A DNA stretch of 64,000 nucleotides from NCBI GenBank assembly GCA_017475265.1, contig JAFVFY010000013.1:1-64000 (forward strand). Reading direction: 5' to 3'. The notes beneath the pieces are model-generated. The model did not search any database, was not told the origin of the DNA, and was given only the letters and a program-made list of their open reading frames with translations. Numbering within the stretch: the stretch's first letter is position 1; every line of letters begins with the position of its first letter. This document shows, one piece after another, positions 32,191 through 41,930 of the stretch. The position numbers were made by a program, and so were the translations under genes. This DNA is from Prevotella sp. GTDB lineage: Bacteria; Bacteroidota; Bacteroidia; Bacteroidales; Bacteroidaceae.

Positions 32191-34065
32191 TCATGCCATT
32201 TCCTTTACTTTTGTCCGAATGAATTCCCGCTCCTTTTCTTCCAAGCCGTACTTGTCGAATAGCTGCTCGTCTATCTCCGCGATGGATTTGCTCCAGTCGA
32301 TGTCGGAAGAGGGGGTGAAGTCTTGAAGGGGGACGTAAGCCCACTTTCTTGGTGTATTGTCTTGAGTTATTTTCAATACGCTTAACATTGTGCGCGCAAA
32401 TTTTGTTTTAATATACTTCAAGCATTTTTCAACTTGCTGTTGATTTTCAAAGCAACCAATACTAATAAAAGTACTTGTATAACCAACTTTAGGAGAAACT
32501 ATCACGGGATTTGTCAGTACCTCTCCAAATTTACCGTCTCCTACTGCTTTTGGCAATAACAGCTTAAAGAAATCTGTGTTAACAACATTGTTAACGTAAT
32601 CCTTGCGAATATATTTGTAGCAACGATTCTTTCTGTTTTCCAATCCAAAAATACGTATATATTCAGAACCATCATCAGGCTTACTATCGTGAAATAATTC
32701 TGGTAAGGTATCAAAGATATTTGATTGAACATCGTTTTCATGTCCTTTGCTCATTTTCTGTTTTGCATCAGGGTTCTCTTGATGCATTTTTGCCGTAAAA
32801 TGATACGCAAAACTTGTGACAATAATGTTACTAAAGCTTTGGAAACCTGTTTTGTTTTTCACTTTAGCAAGTATTGTATTTAGCTCGTTATACGCAGTAA
32901 ACACTTCTAATGCACCATATCTTTTTTCTTTATTATGCAACGTTATAGCTATTCCTCCCTTTATATCTTGGTTTGGAAATACATCGGTACTGTTCTGATA
33001 ATATTTGACGACCTTCAAATTAGGATCCTTCAACATCATGTTGTTCCATTCTTTGGGTGTGTAACCTGCATTGAACAAAAACCTTGCAGGTGATATCAAC
33101 TCAACGATTTTACCTAATTTGTAAGATTCATTTATAAAATAGTGATACAAAGGCGTTTTTGTATTACTATCTCCAACACTTTCCTCCTGATACGGTGGAT
33201 TCCCAATAATCACATCGAACTTCATAATATCTTGGTTTTTAGTTTGTCGTTTCTTGATGTCGTTAACTTTGATGATCTTGCCCGTCTGCCAGTCCATAAT
33301 TTTGCAGAGAGGAGGAAGGGCTTTGGCTGGGGCTTCGTCGAAGAAGGAAAGCTGAGCCTGCGGTGGCTCTTCTGATTTCTCCCGTGGAGTGCGATAGGTG
33401 AGGCCGTCCATCTGCCAAAGGTTCCATGAGATGATTTCGGCAAAGTCTTGCAACAGCGGGACATCGGGCTTGCTGCCGAAGCGAGCCTCATAATGGTCTA
33501 TAAAGGTATAGAGCAGATTTTCGCGTGCTAACAGCAGACTGTCGCCCTGCCACTCGTAGCCGTAGGTGCTCTGGAAAGCCCGACGCACCAGGGCGAGCCA
33601 GTCCTCATCGCTCAGCTGCTGGTCGTTGACTAAACGCAACTTCCGGTCGAGCACCCCGACACGCTCGCTGATGGCGATAGGCTCACCCGTCGTGGCATCG
33701 TAGCGGGAGACAAGGAAAGGCGCTTCGCCACAGGTGAGTTCCAAGCAGCGCGTGTCAATGGCGATGTCTAAATAGTCCACCATCATCTTCACCACCCATG
33801 AGGGTGTAAAGACCTCGGCCATATCCTTAACCCTGTCACTCTGCTGCTCCTTCGACTTCTTTACACGGGGACTGATCACCTTTCCATTCTTGCCCGTTAT
33901 CAGTTCAAGCGTTATCTCATCGCCGTAGCCATAGCCCTCGCCAAGCGTTTCGTAGTCGTGGGTAGCCCAGACGATGTTGTGGCCAGTAGTGTGGTCACGC
34001 AGCAGCAGTACCAACACCTCGTGCTGGATGTCGTTTTCCAATATGTCAACCTTATTGTTGAGCAT
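32191..34065 (-). CDS. N6-adenine DNA methyltransferase (Eco57I/type IIG-like)
   Basis: About 624 residues from ATG 34065 (MLNNKVDILENDIQHEV). AEVFTPSWVV, SAM motif region CLELTCGEAPFLVSRYD and catalytic NPPY in FDVIIGNPPYQEE (about residue 290), followed by a target-recognition-like C-terminal part (ICG-like EYIRIFGLENR). An in-frame extension upstream reaches a TTG at 34098 through the palindrome at 34087-34103; ATG 34065 is preferred. It should methylate adenine to protect host DNA from the helicase-nuclease partner downstream. The DNA is more A/T-rich in its second half (32.3-33.2 kb), as is common for specificity regions. Confidence 0.82.
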   Translation of the reverse strand: MLNNKVDILENDIQHEVLVLLLRDHTTGHNIVWATHDYETLGEGYGYGDEITLELITGKNGKVISPRVKKSKEQQSDRVKDMAEVFTPSWVVKMMVDYLDIAIDTRCLELTCGEAPFLVSRYDATTGEPIAISERVGVLDRKLRLVNDQQLSDEDWLALVRRAFQSTYGYEWQGDSLLLARENLLYTFIDHYEARFGSKPDVPLLQDFAEIISWNLWQMDGLTYRTPREKSEEPPQAQLSFFDEAPAKALPPLCKIMDWQTGKIIKVNDIKKRQTKNQDIMKFDVIIGNPPYQEESVGDSNTKTPLYHYFINESYKLGKIVELISPARFLFNAGYTPKEWNNMMLKDPNLKVVKYYQNSTDVFPNQDIKGGIAITLHNKEKRYGALEVFTAYNELNTILAKVKNKTGFQSFSNIIVTSFAYHFTAKMHQENPDAKQKMSKGHENDVQSNIFDTLPELFHDSKPDDGSEYIRIFGLENRKNRCYKYIRKDYVNNVVNTDFFKLLLPKAVGDGKFGEVLTNPVIVSPKVGYTSTFISIGCFENQQQVEKCLKYIKTKFARTMLSVLKITQDNTPRKWAYVPLQDFTPSSDIDWSKSIAEIDEQLFDKYGLEEKEREFIRTKVKEMA

Positions 34066-34086
34066 CGTGTAGGGGCAGGTGTTGGA

Positions 34087-34103
34087 GGGGATTTGCAATC
34101 CCC
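34087..34103. repeat. GGGGATT palindrome near methylase start
   Basis: GGGGATT, TGC, AATCCCC: perfect 7-bp inverted repeat related to those at 18930 and 22170, lying just upstream of the chosen methylase ATG. Confidence 0.65.
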
Positions 34104-34565
34104 GGTGCCAGCCCGCAAAATGTTCTGACTGATACCCAAGCGTCAGAGGGTTCTTACGTTATTGGAAACAACATACAAAAAGCGGGGTATCCTCATCTGC
34201 CCGTTCCTGTGTTTAGGCCGTAGGATGCCCCTCATAGAAGAACGAACAGAGTCTGAATACCCACGCTGGTCAGTATATAATGCACCCGAAAAGTGTGCGT
34301 GAGGGCATACAATTAGCCCTCGGCACACTCCGGGAGTATATACTACACCCGTAGCATTCACCTCCGCATTTGTCTTTGACCATGAGGTTTGAGTTTCCTA
34401 CGTTCAAACACATCAAAAACAAAGCATCAATGACGCTTCTCAATATGTCGTTGTCTCTCCACTTGCCTGTATGTAGCGGATTGACGATGCAAAATTACAA
34501 CTTTTATTTGAATTTCGATGCTTTTATGAGAAAAAAGTGAGAAAAAAATGTGATGCCATTATGTT
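34104..34565. other. Structured intergenic region
   Basis: No gene is seen. It holds two hairpin structures (34184-34231 and 34272-34344), then an A/T-rich stretch before the PAP2 stop. It may be a leader of the methylase transcript, a small RNA or a mobile-element remnant. Confidence 0.45.
34272..34344. other. Long imperfect hairpin
   Basis: AGTATATA (34272) and CCCG pair with CGGG and TATATACT (to 34344); inside, GTGTGC (34293-34298) pairs with GCACAC (34323-34328) and GAGGGC (34301-34306) with GCCCTC (34316-34321) around a 9-nt loop. A second stem lies next to it, GGGGTATCCT (34184-34193) with AGGATGCCCC (34222-34231). Suggests a folded RNA; no known class is recognised. Confidence 0.45.
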
Positions 34566-35267
34566 TTAGACATAAAGGTAGAAACACCCCCTGAGGATGG
34601 CGTAGATAAACGTCGCAGCCAAGACGGTGATAACGACATCCACGTCTACAAGATGATAGCCAGTGGAGGTGTACTGTGACGAAATATAGCCAGGCGAAGG
34701 CGACAGGATGCGGCGCATACGCAAATAAAGAAACCACATAGCGGTGCCTACCAGTCCTCCCCAGAGCAGTCCGCAGAGGATGTCTCCAGGGAAATGGACG
34801 CCAAGGTACATGCGCGTCCAGCAGTTGACCAGCGACCATAGGACCAAGCCGACGGTAAGCACGCGGCTGCGCACCAGCAAGGCGAAAAAGACTGCAAGGC
34901 TGAACGTGTTTGCCGCATGGGAAGAGAAGAAACCGTGGTCGCCACCCCGATAATCATTAACTACATCCACCACATAGCCTATCACAGGGTCATGCGTAGG
35001 TCGCCATCGTGCCACAGAAGGTTTCACAATCATGTCGTTGAGCGAACCGGCAAGGAAAACACAAAGGGCGGCACAGGCCACGATGAGCAGCACCTTCTTC
35101 ACATTGTCATTGTTCTTCAGCACCAGATAGAGCAACGACACATAGAGCGGCACCCATGTGACAGCCGTCGTTAGCGTCTTCACCAGTCCGTCGAGGAACA
35201 ACGATTTGCTGCCATTGAACCAAAGGAGCAACTCGCGGTCTATATCTATCAATGTATCCATGACCAT
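34566..35267 (-). CDS. PAP2-family membrane phosphatase
   Basis: A 233-residue integral membrane protein with the three PAP2 motifs: KPSVARWRP, FFSSHAAN (catalytic His) and TRMYLGVHFPGD (second His). Such enzymes dephosphorylate lipid phosphates such as undecaprenyl pyrophosphate or phosphatidylglycerophosphate on the outer face of the inner membrane. Two start ATGs, 35267 and 35261, are possible; the first lies at the edge of an ATTTACT-type repeat that forms the leader. Promoter at 35305-35312. Confidence 0.85.
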   Translation of the reverse strand: MVMDTLIDIDRELLLWFNGSKSLFLDGLVKTLTTAVTWVPLYVSLLYLVLKNNDNVKKVLLIVACAALCVFLAGSLNDMIVKPSVARWRPTHDPVIGYVVDVVNDYRGGDHGFFSSHAANTFSLAVFFALLVRSRVLTVGLVLWSLVNCWTRMYLGVHFPGDILCGLLWGGLVGTAMWFLYLRMRRILSPSPGYISSQYTSTGYHLVDVDVVITVLAATFIYAILRGCFYLYV

Positions 35268-35272
35268 TTACT

Positions 35273-35343
35273 ATTTGACTATTTACTATTTGACAATTTG
35301 AATGCAAAGGTACATTATTTTACTATTTGACTATTTACTATTA
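35273..35343. repeat. ATTTACT/ATTTGAC low-complexity repeat tract
   Basis: Alternating 7- and 8-nt units ATTTACT and ATTTGAC(T) at 35276-35299 and again at 35319-35343, flanking the -7 box of the PAP2 gene. The first block is the 5' leader directly abutting its start codon. Confidence 0.7.
35305..35312 (-). promoter_or_regulatory. Promoter -7 element for PAP2 gene
   Basis: CAAAGGTA on the plus strand is TACCTTTG on the minus strand, 38 bp from the start codon. Confidence 0.5.
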
Positions 35344-35435
35344 TACAATTTTTCATAAAAAATATCTAAATTTTCGTTTTTGCGTTCTATTACTAAAAAA
35401 CCATAACATAATTCATGGAAATGAAAAATTATGCG

Positions 35436-35443
35436 TACCTTTG
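35436..35443 (+). promoter_or_regulatory. Promoter -7 element for GH5-GH94 operon
   Basis: TACCTTTG on the plus strand, about 30 bp before the GH5 start at 35473. No clear -33 TTTG. Confidence 0.55.
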
Positions 35444-35472
35444 CAAGCATCTTTTGTTAAACTTATAAAAAT

Positions 35473-36606
35473 ATGAAAAGGATTCTGTATTCCGTGGCAG
35501 TAATAGTCATGACGGTGCTGGCCTTGACAGCTTGCACAACAAAGAGTGAGCCAACAAACGAAGTGAATAACTTCCGCATCCATCGCGGCACGAACCTGAG
35601 CCACTGGCTGTCGCAGAGCGAGGAGCGCGGCGAGGCTCGCAGGCTGCACATCCAGGAGGATGACTTCGCACGCCTGGACTCTCTGGGCTTCGACTTCGTG
35701 CGCATCCCCATCGACGAGGTGCAGTTCTGGGACGAAGAGGGTAATAAGCTGCCCGAGGCTTGGGAGTTGCTGACCTTCGCACTCGACCAGTGCGGTAAGT
35801 ATCACCTGAGGGCCATCGTCGACCTGCACATCATCCGCTCGCACTACTTCAACGCCGTGAACGAGGGTGGCGACGACGCTAACACACTGTTTACCTCGGA
35901 AGAGTCGCAGCAGCAACTCATCAATATGTGGTACGAGCTTAGCGACGTGCTGAAGGGCTATAGCAACGACTCCGTGGCCTACGAGTTCATGAACGAACCC
36001 GTTGCTGAGGACCATGAGCAGTGGAACCAGCTCATCGCCAAGGTTCACAAGGCCCTGCGCGAACGTGAGCCGCAACGCACGCTGGTCATCGGCAGCAACA
36101 TGTGGCAGAGCTATGGAACGATAAAGTACTTGAAGGTGCCCGAGGGCGACAAGAACATCGTGCTGTCGTTCCACTACTACAACCCAATGATTCTGACACA
36201 CTATGGCGCATGGTGGACACCCGTCGGCCGCTACACGGGCAAGGTGAACTATCCTGGCATCTTGGTCTCGCAGGAGGATTACGAAGCCGCACCCGACTCA
36301 CTGAAGCCGGAACTGGAAGACTACCTGACCGAGGAGTGGAACGTGGACAGGATTCGCGCCGACTTCAAGGATGCCATCGAGGCAGCAAAGAAGTACGACC
36401 TGCAGCTGTTCTGCGGCGAGTGGGGTGTCTATGAGCCGGTAGACCGCGAGCTGGCCTACAAGTGGACGAAGGACATGCTGACCGTGTTCGACGAGTTCGA
36501 CATCGCCTGGACCACTTGGTGCTACGATGCAGACTTCGGCTTCTGGGACCAGCAGAAGCATGAGTTCAAGGACAAGGGTTTGGTAGATCTGCTGACTGGG
36601 AAATAG
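35473..36606 (+). CDS. Glycoside hydrolase family 5 endoglucanase-like lipoprotein
   Basis: A 377-residue GH5 enzyme with lipobox LTAC (Cys21), so membrane-anchored. Acid/base Glu175 in FMNEP, His234/Tyr235 in FHYYNP and nucleophile Glu316 in FCGEWG complete the active site; HRGTNLSHW is the usual strand 1. It should cut beta-1,4-glucans (cellulose, beta-glucan) or a related beta-mannan. It is followed by a GH94 phosphorylase and a GPH sugar symporter, which favours cello-oligosaccharide production. Confidence 0.88.
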   Translation: MKRILYSVAVIVMTVLALTACTTKSEPTNEVNNFRIHRGTNLSHWLSQSEERGEARRLHIQEDDFARLDSLGFDFVRIPIDEVQFWDEEGNKLPEAWELLTFALDQCGKYHLRAIVDLHIIRSHYFNAVNEGGDDANTLFTSEESQQQLINMWYELSDVLKGYSNDSVAYEFMNEPVAEDHEQWNQLIAKVHKALREREPQRTLVIGSNMWQSYGTIKYLKVPEGDKNIVLSFHYYNPMILTHYGAWWTPVGRYTGKVNYPGILVSQEDYEAAPDSLKPELEDYLTEEWNVDRIRADFKDAIEAAKKYDLQLFCGEWGVYEPVDRELAYKWTKDMLTVFDEFDIAWTTWCYDADFGFWDQQKHEFKDKGLVDLLTGK

Positions 36607-36608
36607 GT

Positions 36609-36648
36609 CGTGATAACGTGATAACGATATAACGCTATAACGAAAAAA
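36609..36648. repeat. Octanucleotide repeat between GH5 and GH94 genes
   Basis: Five 8-nt units: CGTGATAA twice, CGATATAA, CGCTATAA, CGAAAAAA. They fill most of the 59-bp gap before the GH94 start and may affect mRNA processing or translation. Confidence 0.65.
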
Positions 36649-36665
36649 CGAAACGAGAAAATAAT

Positions 36666-39203
36666 ATGAAAACATTCGGATATTTCGACGATAAGAATCG
36701 TGAATATGTGATTACCAACCCGGCAACGCCGTTCCCGTGGATAAACTATCTAGGCAACGAGGACTTCTTCGGGCTCATCTCCAATACCGCTGGCGGCTAT
36801 GACTTCTACAAGGATGCCAAGTTCCGCCGTATCACACGCTACCGCTATAACGGCGTTCCGATGGATGCGGGAGGACGCTACTTTTATATTAATGATGGCG
36901 AGGCCATCTGGTCGCCCGGCTGGAAACCATGCAAGACGCCACTCGACAGCTACGAGTGCCGCCACGGCATGAACTACACCCGCATCACGGGAAGTAAAAA
37001 CGGCGTGGAGGCCTCGGTGCTCTTCTTCGTGCCGCTGAAAACGTGGGCAGAGGTGCAGAAGCTGACGCTTCGTAATACAACGGACGAGGTGAAGCGGCTG
37101 AAGCTCTTCTCATTTACTGAATGGTGCCTCTGGAACGCCGCCACCGACATGGAGAACTTCCAGCGAAACTGGTCGACGGGCGAAGTGGAGATTGAGAACG
37201 GCTCTACTATCTACCACAAAACGGAATACAAGGAGCGCCGCAACCACTACGCCTTCTATGCGCTGACCAATGCAAAGGCCAACGGCTATGACACCGACCG
37301 CGAGTCGTTCATCGGACTCTATAACGGCTTCGAGGCTCCGCAATGCGTCGTCGCCGGGAAACCCAGCAACAGCGTGGCTCACGGCTGGAGCCCCATCGCC
37401 TCGCACTATGTGGAGGTAGAGCTGAAACCGAGGGAGAGCAAGGACTTTATCTTCGTGCTGGGGTACGAGGAGAACGAGCAGGAGCAGAAGTTCGCACCCC
37501 TCAGCGGGAAAACCGCCGAGCCCGACCGCAACACGGAGGGAACCTTGATAACCTCTTTGGGCGAACTCGACCATACCATTATTAATAAGGATAAGGCGCA
37601 CGCCGTGATCCAGAGGTTCTCGACCGTTGGGGCTGTTGATGCTGCCTTTGAGGAATTGCGGCAGATGTGGGACGGTCTGCTGTCGAAGTTCACCGTCAAG
37701 AGCGGCGACGAGCGTCTCGACCGCATGGTGAACATCTGGAACCAGTACCAGTGCATGATTACCTTCTGCTTCTCGCGCTCGGCATCGTTCTTCGAGAGTG
37801 GCGTAGGCCGCGGCATGGGCTTCCGCGACTCCAACCAGGATCTCGTGGGTTTCGTACACCAAGTACCGAGTCGTGCCCGCCAACGCATCATCGACATTGC
37901 CTCGACACAGTTCCCCGACGGCGGCTGCTACCACCAATACCAGCCCCTGACGAAACGTGGCAACAACGACATCGGCGGTGGCTTCAACGACGACCCCTGC
38001 TGGCTCATCTTCGGCACCGTGGCCTACATCAAGGAAACGGGCGACTTCTCCATTCTCGATGAAATGGTGCCCTGGGACAACGAGCCGGGCACAGAGGTGA
38101 CGCTCTTCGAGCACCTGCGCATCTCGTTCAACCACGTCGTGGAGAACCTCGGACCGCACATGCTGCCGCTTATCGGCCGTGCCGACTGGAACGACTGTCT
38201 GAACCTGAACTGCTTCTCTTGGGACCCGAACGAGAGCTTCCAGACCACGGAAAACAACAGCGAGGGAAGTAAGGCCGAGAGCCTGATGATTGCAGGCTTG
38301 TTCGTGCTGACTGGAAAGCAGTACGTAGAGCTGTGTCAGGAGATGGCAAAGCGGGGGCACAACGACGGAGCCGCTGCCTACACGAAAGAGGCCGACCGTG
38401 CACAGGGCTGCATCGACGCAATGGTGGAGGCTGTGAAGAAGCACGGCTGGGACGGCGAGTGGTATCTGCGTGCCTACGACTTCTACGGAAACAAGATTGG
38501 AAGCAAGGAGTGCGAGGAAGGAAAAATCTTCATCGAGAGTCAGGGTTTCTGCACCATGGCCGGCATTGGAATGGAGGAAGGCATGGTGGAAAAGGCGCTT
38601 GACTCGTGCAAGAAATACCTGGACTGCGAGCATGGCATGGTGCTCAATAATCCCGCCTTCACCCGCTACTACGTGGAGATGGGCGAAATATCCAGCTACC
38701 CCGCTGGCTACAAGGAAAACGCCGGTATCTTCTGCCATAACAACCCGTGGGTCATCATCGGCGAGACCGTGGCCCGTCGCGGAAATGATGCCTGGGAACA
38801 CTACACGAAAATCTGCCCCGCATGGATTAAGGACCAGACGCTGCACAAGATAGAGCCTTACGTCTACTGTCAGATGGTGGCAGGTAAGGATGCTGCTAAG
38901 CCTGGTGAGGGCAAGAACTCATGGCTGACGGGAACCGCTGCCTGGAACTGGCTGACCATCACGCAGTACATCCTCGGCATCAGGCCCACCTACGACGGTC
39001 TGGAAATCGACCCATGCATCCCTGAGACGCTGAAGGAGTACACCGTTCGTCGTGTTCTCCGCGATGCCACTTTCGACATCACCGTGAAGAACCCTGATGG
39101 CCGTCAAAGTGGAGTGCGCAGCATTACCCTCGATGGCAAAGCCATTGAGCACACGACCATTCCTGCCACCCCAGGCCATCATACGGTCGAAGTCTTGATG
39201 TGA
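36666..39203 (+). CDS. GH94 phosphorylase, likely cellobiose phosphorylase
   Basis: An 845-residue GH94 enzyme. [19 protein letters not shown] is the typical start; the catalytic general acid is in RADWNDCLN (Asp510), preceded by [14 protein letters not shown] and [12 protein letters not shown] binding segments. Length fits cellobiose phosphorylase, which converts cellobiose and phosphate to glucose-1-phosphate and glucose in the cytoplasm. Other GH94 specificities such as chitobiose are less likely given the GH5 partner. Next in the operon is the GPH symporter that would import the disaccharide. Confidence 0.88.
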   Translation: MKTFGYFDDKNREYVITNPATPFPWINYLGNEDFFGLISNTAGGYDFYKDAKFRRITRYRYNGVPMDAGGRYFYINDGEAIWSPGWKPCKTPLDSYECRHGMNYTRITGSKNGVEASVLFFVPLKTWAEVQKLTLRNTTDEVKRLKLFSFTEWCLWNAATDMENFQRNWSTGEVEIENGSTIYHKTEYKERRNHYAFYALTNAKANGYDTDRESFIGLYNGFEAPQCVVAGKPSNSVAHGWSPIASHYVEVELKPRESKDFIFVLGYEENEQEQKFAPLSGKTAEPDRNTEGTLITSLGELDHTIINKDKAHAVIQRFSTVGAVDAAFEELRQMWDGLLSKFTVKSGDERLDRMVNIWNQYQCMITFCFSRSASFFESGVGRGMGFRDSNQDLVGFVHQVPSRARQRIIDIASTQFPDGGCYHQYQPLTKRGNNDIGGGFNDDPCWLIFGTVAYIKETGDFSILDEMVPWDNEPGTEVTLFEHLRISFNHVVENLGPHMLPLIGRADWNDCLNLNCFSWDPNESFQTTENNSEGSKAESLMIAGLFVLTGKQYVELCQEMAKRGHNDGAAAYTKEADRAQGCIDAMVEAVKKHGWDGEWYLRAYDFYGNKIGSKECEEGKIFIESQGFCTMAGIGMEEGMVEKALDSCKKYLDCEHGMVLNNPAFTRYYVEMGEISSYPAGYKENAGIFCHNNPWVIIGETVARRGNDAWEHYTKICPAWIKDQTLHKIEPYVYCQMVAGKDAAKPGEGKNSWLTGTAAWNWLTITQYILGIRPTYDGLEIDPCIPETLKEYTVRRVLRDATFDITVKNPDGRQSGVRSITLDGKAIEHTTIPATPGHHTVEVLM

Positions 39204-39240
39204 TTCACGATTTACGTATTTACCATTTACTATTTATAAG

Positions 39241-40581
39241 ATGGCAAAGTTAAAAGAAAAAATCGGCTATGCGCTGGGCGACGCCGCAGCCGGTGGCATC
39301 ACTTGGAAGGTGATGTCGATAGCGTTCCCGCTGTTTTTCACCAACATCTTTGGTCTGACCGTGGCCGACACGGCAACGTTGATGCTCATTGCACGTATGT
39401 TCGATGTCGTCACCGACCCCATGATGGGCACGTTGGCCGACCGCACGCAGTCGCGTTGGGGCACCTACCGTCCCTGGCTTATCTACGGTGCCATTCCTTT
39501 CGGCCTCATCTTCGCCCTGCTGCTCTACACGCCTGAATTCGGTCCTGTGGGCAAGCGCATCTGGGCCTACACGCTCTATCTGCTGATGATGGTGGTCTAC
39601 ACCGCCGTCAATGTGCCCTACGGCTCACTTCTAGGCGTGATGACCGACGATGACAACGAGAAAAACCAGTTCTCATCGTTCCGCATGGTAGGTGCCTACG
39701 CCATGGGCTTCATCACGCTGCTCAGCTTCCCTTATCTGCAGAAACTGGTCGGCGGAACCGACCAGCACCAGTATGCCGTGCTCGGTGCTTTCTTCGGTGT
39801 CATCGCCGCTGCTGGTACGCTAGCCTGCGGACTGCTCACGAAAGAACGCCTCAAGCCTGTGCGGGCAGAGAAGTTCTCCTTCAAGCCCTTCGGCGACCTC
39901 TTCCGTAACCGTCCGTGGATTATCCTGACGCTCATTGGCGTGTGCATGAACTTCTTCAACGGCTTCCGCTATGCCGTCGCTGGCTACATGTTCGAATACT
40001 GCATGCACGGCGACGTGACCGTCTCAGGTCTTATCATCAACTACACCGTCTTTATGACCTTCGGCGAACTGACATGTATGATTTTCGGTGGTATATCGCC
40101 CGTCTTCACCAAGTGGGTGGGTTCCAAGCGCAAGGCCTTCATCTGGGCAGCCGTCATCTGCATCGTCACCTCCATTGCGTTCTTCTTCGTACCCATGGAT
40201 GCCGCCTATATCTGGGTGATGGTTGCCATCGTCATCCTCACCTCTATCGGTATCGGCATCTATTCGCCGCTGCTTTGGTCGATGTATGCCGACGTCTCCG
40301 ACTACTCCACCGCTAAGAACGGTACGTCGTCCACTGGTCTCATCTTCTCTTCGGGAACAATGGCTATGAAGTTCGGCACCGCCATCAGTGGTTCGCTCGT
40401 TGCCCTGCTGCTTGGCGTCGCCGGATTCATCTCTGGTACCGATGTCAACGGCCAGACCGTCATCACCATCACCGATGCCGATGCCGTCAACCGCATGATA
40501 TGGGCCATCTTCTCCATCTTCCCCGCCATTATTGCCTGCATCATGTTGGGACTGCTATATATCTATCCCATCAAGAAATAA
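39241..40581 (+). CDS. GPH-family sugar:cation symporter
   Basis: A 446-residue membrane protein with about 12 helices. MFDVVTDPMMGTLADRTQSRWGTYRPW is the hallmark glycoside-pentoside-hexuronide motif after helix 2 (D-P-x-x-G ... D-R-T-x-x-x-W-G-x-x-R-P). It should import beta-glucosides such as cellobiose with Na+ or H+. It starts 37 bp after the GH94 phosphorylase, and that gap holds another ATTTAC-type repeat (39209-39236). Confidence 0.9.
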   Translation: MAKLKEKIGYALGDAAAGGITWKVMSIAFPLFFTNIFGLTVADTATLMLIARMFDVVTDPMMGTLADRTQSRWGTYRPWLIYGAIPFGLIFALLLYTPEFGPVGKRIWAYTLYLLMMVVYTAVNVPYGSLLGVMTDDDNEKNQFSSFRMVGAYAMGFITLLSFPYLQKLVGGTDQHQYAVLGAFFGVIAAAGTLACGLLTKERLKPVRAEKFSFKPFGDLFRNRPWIILTLIGVCMNFFNGFRYAVAGYMFEYCMHGDVTVSGLIINYTVFMTFGELTCMIFGGISPVFTKWVGSKRKAFIWAAVICIVTSIAFFFVPMDAAYIWVMVAIVILTSIGIGIYSPLLWSMYADVSDYSTAKNGTSSTGLIFSSGTMAMKFGTAISGSLVALLLGVAGFISGTDVNGQTVITITDADAVNRMIWAIFSIFPAIIACIMLGLLYIYPIKK

Positions 40582-40610
40582 CGCACAAGAATGAACAGAT
40601 TTTCTGAATA

Positions 40611-41876
40611 ATGATTACGGAAGACATCAGAAAGAAAATCATTGCACTGGTGCACGAAGAGGTGGTGCCAGCCATAGGATGTACGGAGCCGATGTGCGTG
40701 GCACTCTGTACTGCGAAAGCTACCGAGAGGCTGGGATGTCGACCCGACAGAATCGAAGTTCTGTTGAGTGGCAATATCCTGAAGAACGCCATGGGGGTAG
40801 GCATCCCAGGCACAGGCATGATTGGTCTGCCCATTGCCATCGCCTTGGGTGCCATCGTCGGCAAAAGTGCCTATCAGCTCGAAGTCTTGAAAGACCTTAC
40901 CCCCGAGACCCTGGAACAGGGCAAGCAATACGTTGCTGAACGCCGCATACACATTGCCATGAAGGAAGGCATCAGAGAAAAGCTCTATGCCAAAGTCATC
41001 TGCTACGCCGGCGATAGACAAGCTTCGGCTATCATCGCCGGCAGCCACACCCATTTCGTGGAAAGTGGAGAATCTGTCAGTACAGAAAACAAGGAGGAAA
41101 CGAATCGTCTTCTACTGAACATGCAACTCGTCTACGATTTCGCCACCACGGCACCGCTCGATGAGATACGTTTCATTGAGGAAGCACGTACCTATAACAT
41201 GAATGCTGCCCGTGAGTCTCTCAAGGGGAACTATGGTCACAACCTCGGCAAGACCATCGACCGTCCGCTCTCGAAGGGAATCTTCGGCAACTCCATCTAC
41301 TCACACATCATCTCACGCACCGCCTCGGCCTGCGACGCACGTATGGGCGGTGCCATGATTCCAGTGATGAGCAACAGTGGTAGCGGCAACCAAGGCATCT
41401 GCGCCACCAATCCCGTTTGTGTCTATGCCAAGGAGAATGAGAACACCGAGGAAGAACTTATCCGTGCCCTCATGCTTTCCCATCTGACTGCCATCTACAT
41501 CAAGCAAAGCCTTGGCACCCTCTCTGCCCTCTGCGGATGTGTTGTCGCCTCGATAGGAAGCAGCTGTGGCATCACCTATCTGATGGGCGGAGACTATCAG
41601 CACATCTGCTATTCCGTGAAGAACATGATAGCCAACCTCACCGGCATGATTTGCGACGGGGCGAAGCCAGCCTGTTCCTTGAAGATTACCAGCGGCGTCA
41701 GCACCGCTCTTCTGTCAGCCCTGCTCGCGATGGAAGGCAAGTGCGTCTCGCAAAATGAGGGCATCGTCGACGAGAGCGTTGACAAGAGCATCCACAACCT
41801 CACCAGCATCGGAGCCGACGCGATGTGCAAGACGGACGACATGGTGCTCAGGATTATGACCAACAAAGGTTGCTGA
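40611..41876 (+). CDS. cyuA: L-cysteine desulfidase / UPF0597 (CyuA-like)
   Basis: A 421-residue UPF0597 protein related to the alpha subunit of L-serine dehydratase. VPAIGCTEPMCVAL near the start, GTGMIGLPIAIALG, SGSGNQGI in the middle and the Cys-rich GCVVASIGSSCGI and GAKPACSLKI segments fit an [4Fe-4S] enzyme. CyuA degrades cysteine to pyruvate, ammonia and sulfide in anaerobes. It follows the symporter by 29 bp and may be co-transcribed with the sugar genes, though the pathways are unrelated. Confidence 0.82.
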   Translation: MITEDIRKKIIALVHEEVVPAIGCTEPMCVALCTAKATERLGCRPDRIEVLLSGNILKNAMGVGIPGTGMIGLPIAIALGAIVGKSAYQLEVLKDLTPETLEQGKQYVAERRIHIAMKEGIREKLYAKVICYAGDRQASAIIAGSHTHFVESGESVSTENKEETNRLLLNMQLVYDFATTAPLDEIRFIEEARTYNMNAARESLKGNYGHNLGKTIDRPLSKGIFGNSIYSHIISRTASACDARMGGAMIPVMSNSGSGNQGICATNPVCVYAKENENTEEELIRALMLSHLTAIYIKQSLGTLSALCGCVVASIGSSCGITYLMGGDYQHICYSVKNMIANLTGMICDGAKPACSLKITSGVSTALLSALLAMEGKCVSQNEGIVDESVDKSIHNLTSIGADAMCKTDDMVLRIMTNKGC

Positions 41877-41930
41877 CCATCATCCAAGCCAGTACTGCCA
41901 TCATGTCGATAACGATGGTGATGTCTAAGA

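Noticed and set aside
25308-35267. Complete prophage or integrative conjugative element
   Set aside because: No integrase, relaxase, portal, capsid or conjugation gene and no att-like flanking repeats were found; only an initiator-like gene and restriction-modification/toxin genes are present.
37110-38846. 578-codon minus-strand frame within the GH94 gene
   Set aside because: It is the antisense shadow of an unmistakable GH94 phosphorylase with its catalytic WND motif.
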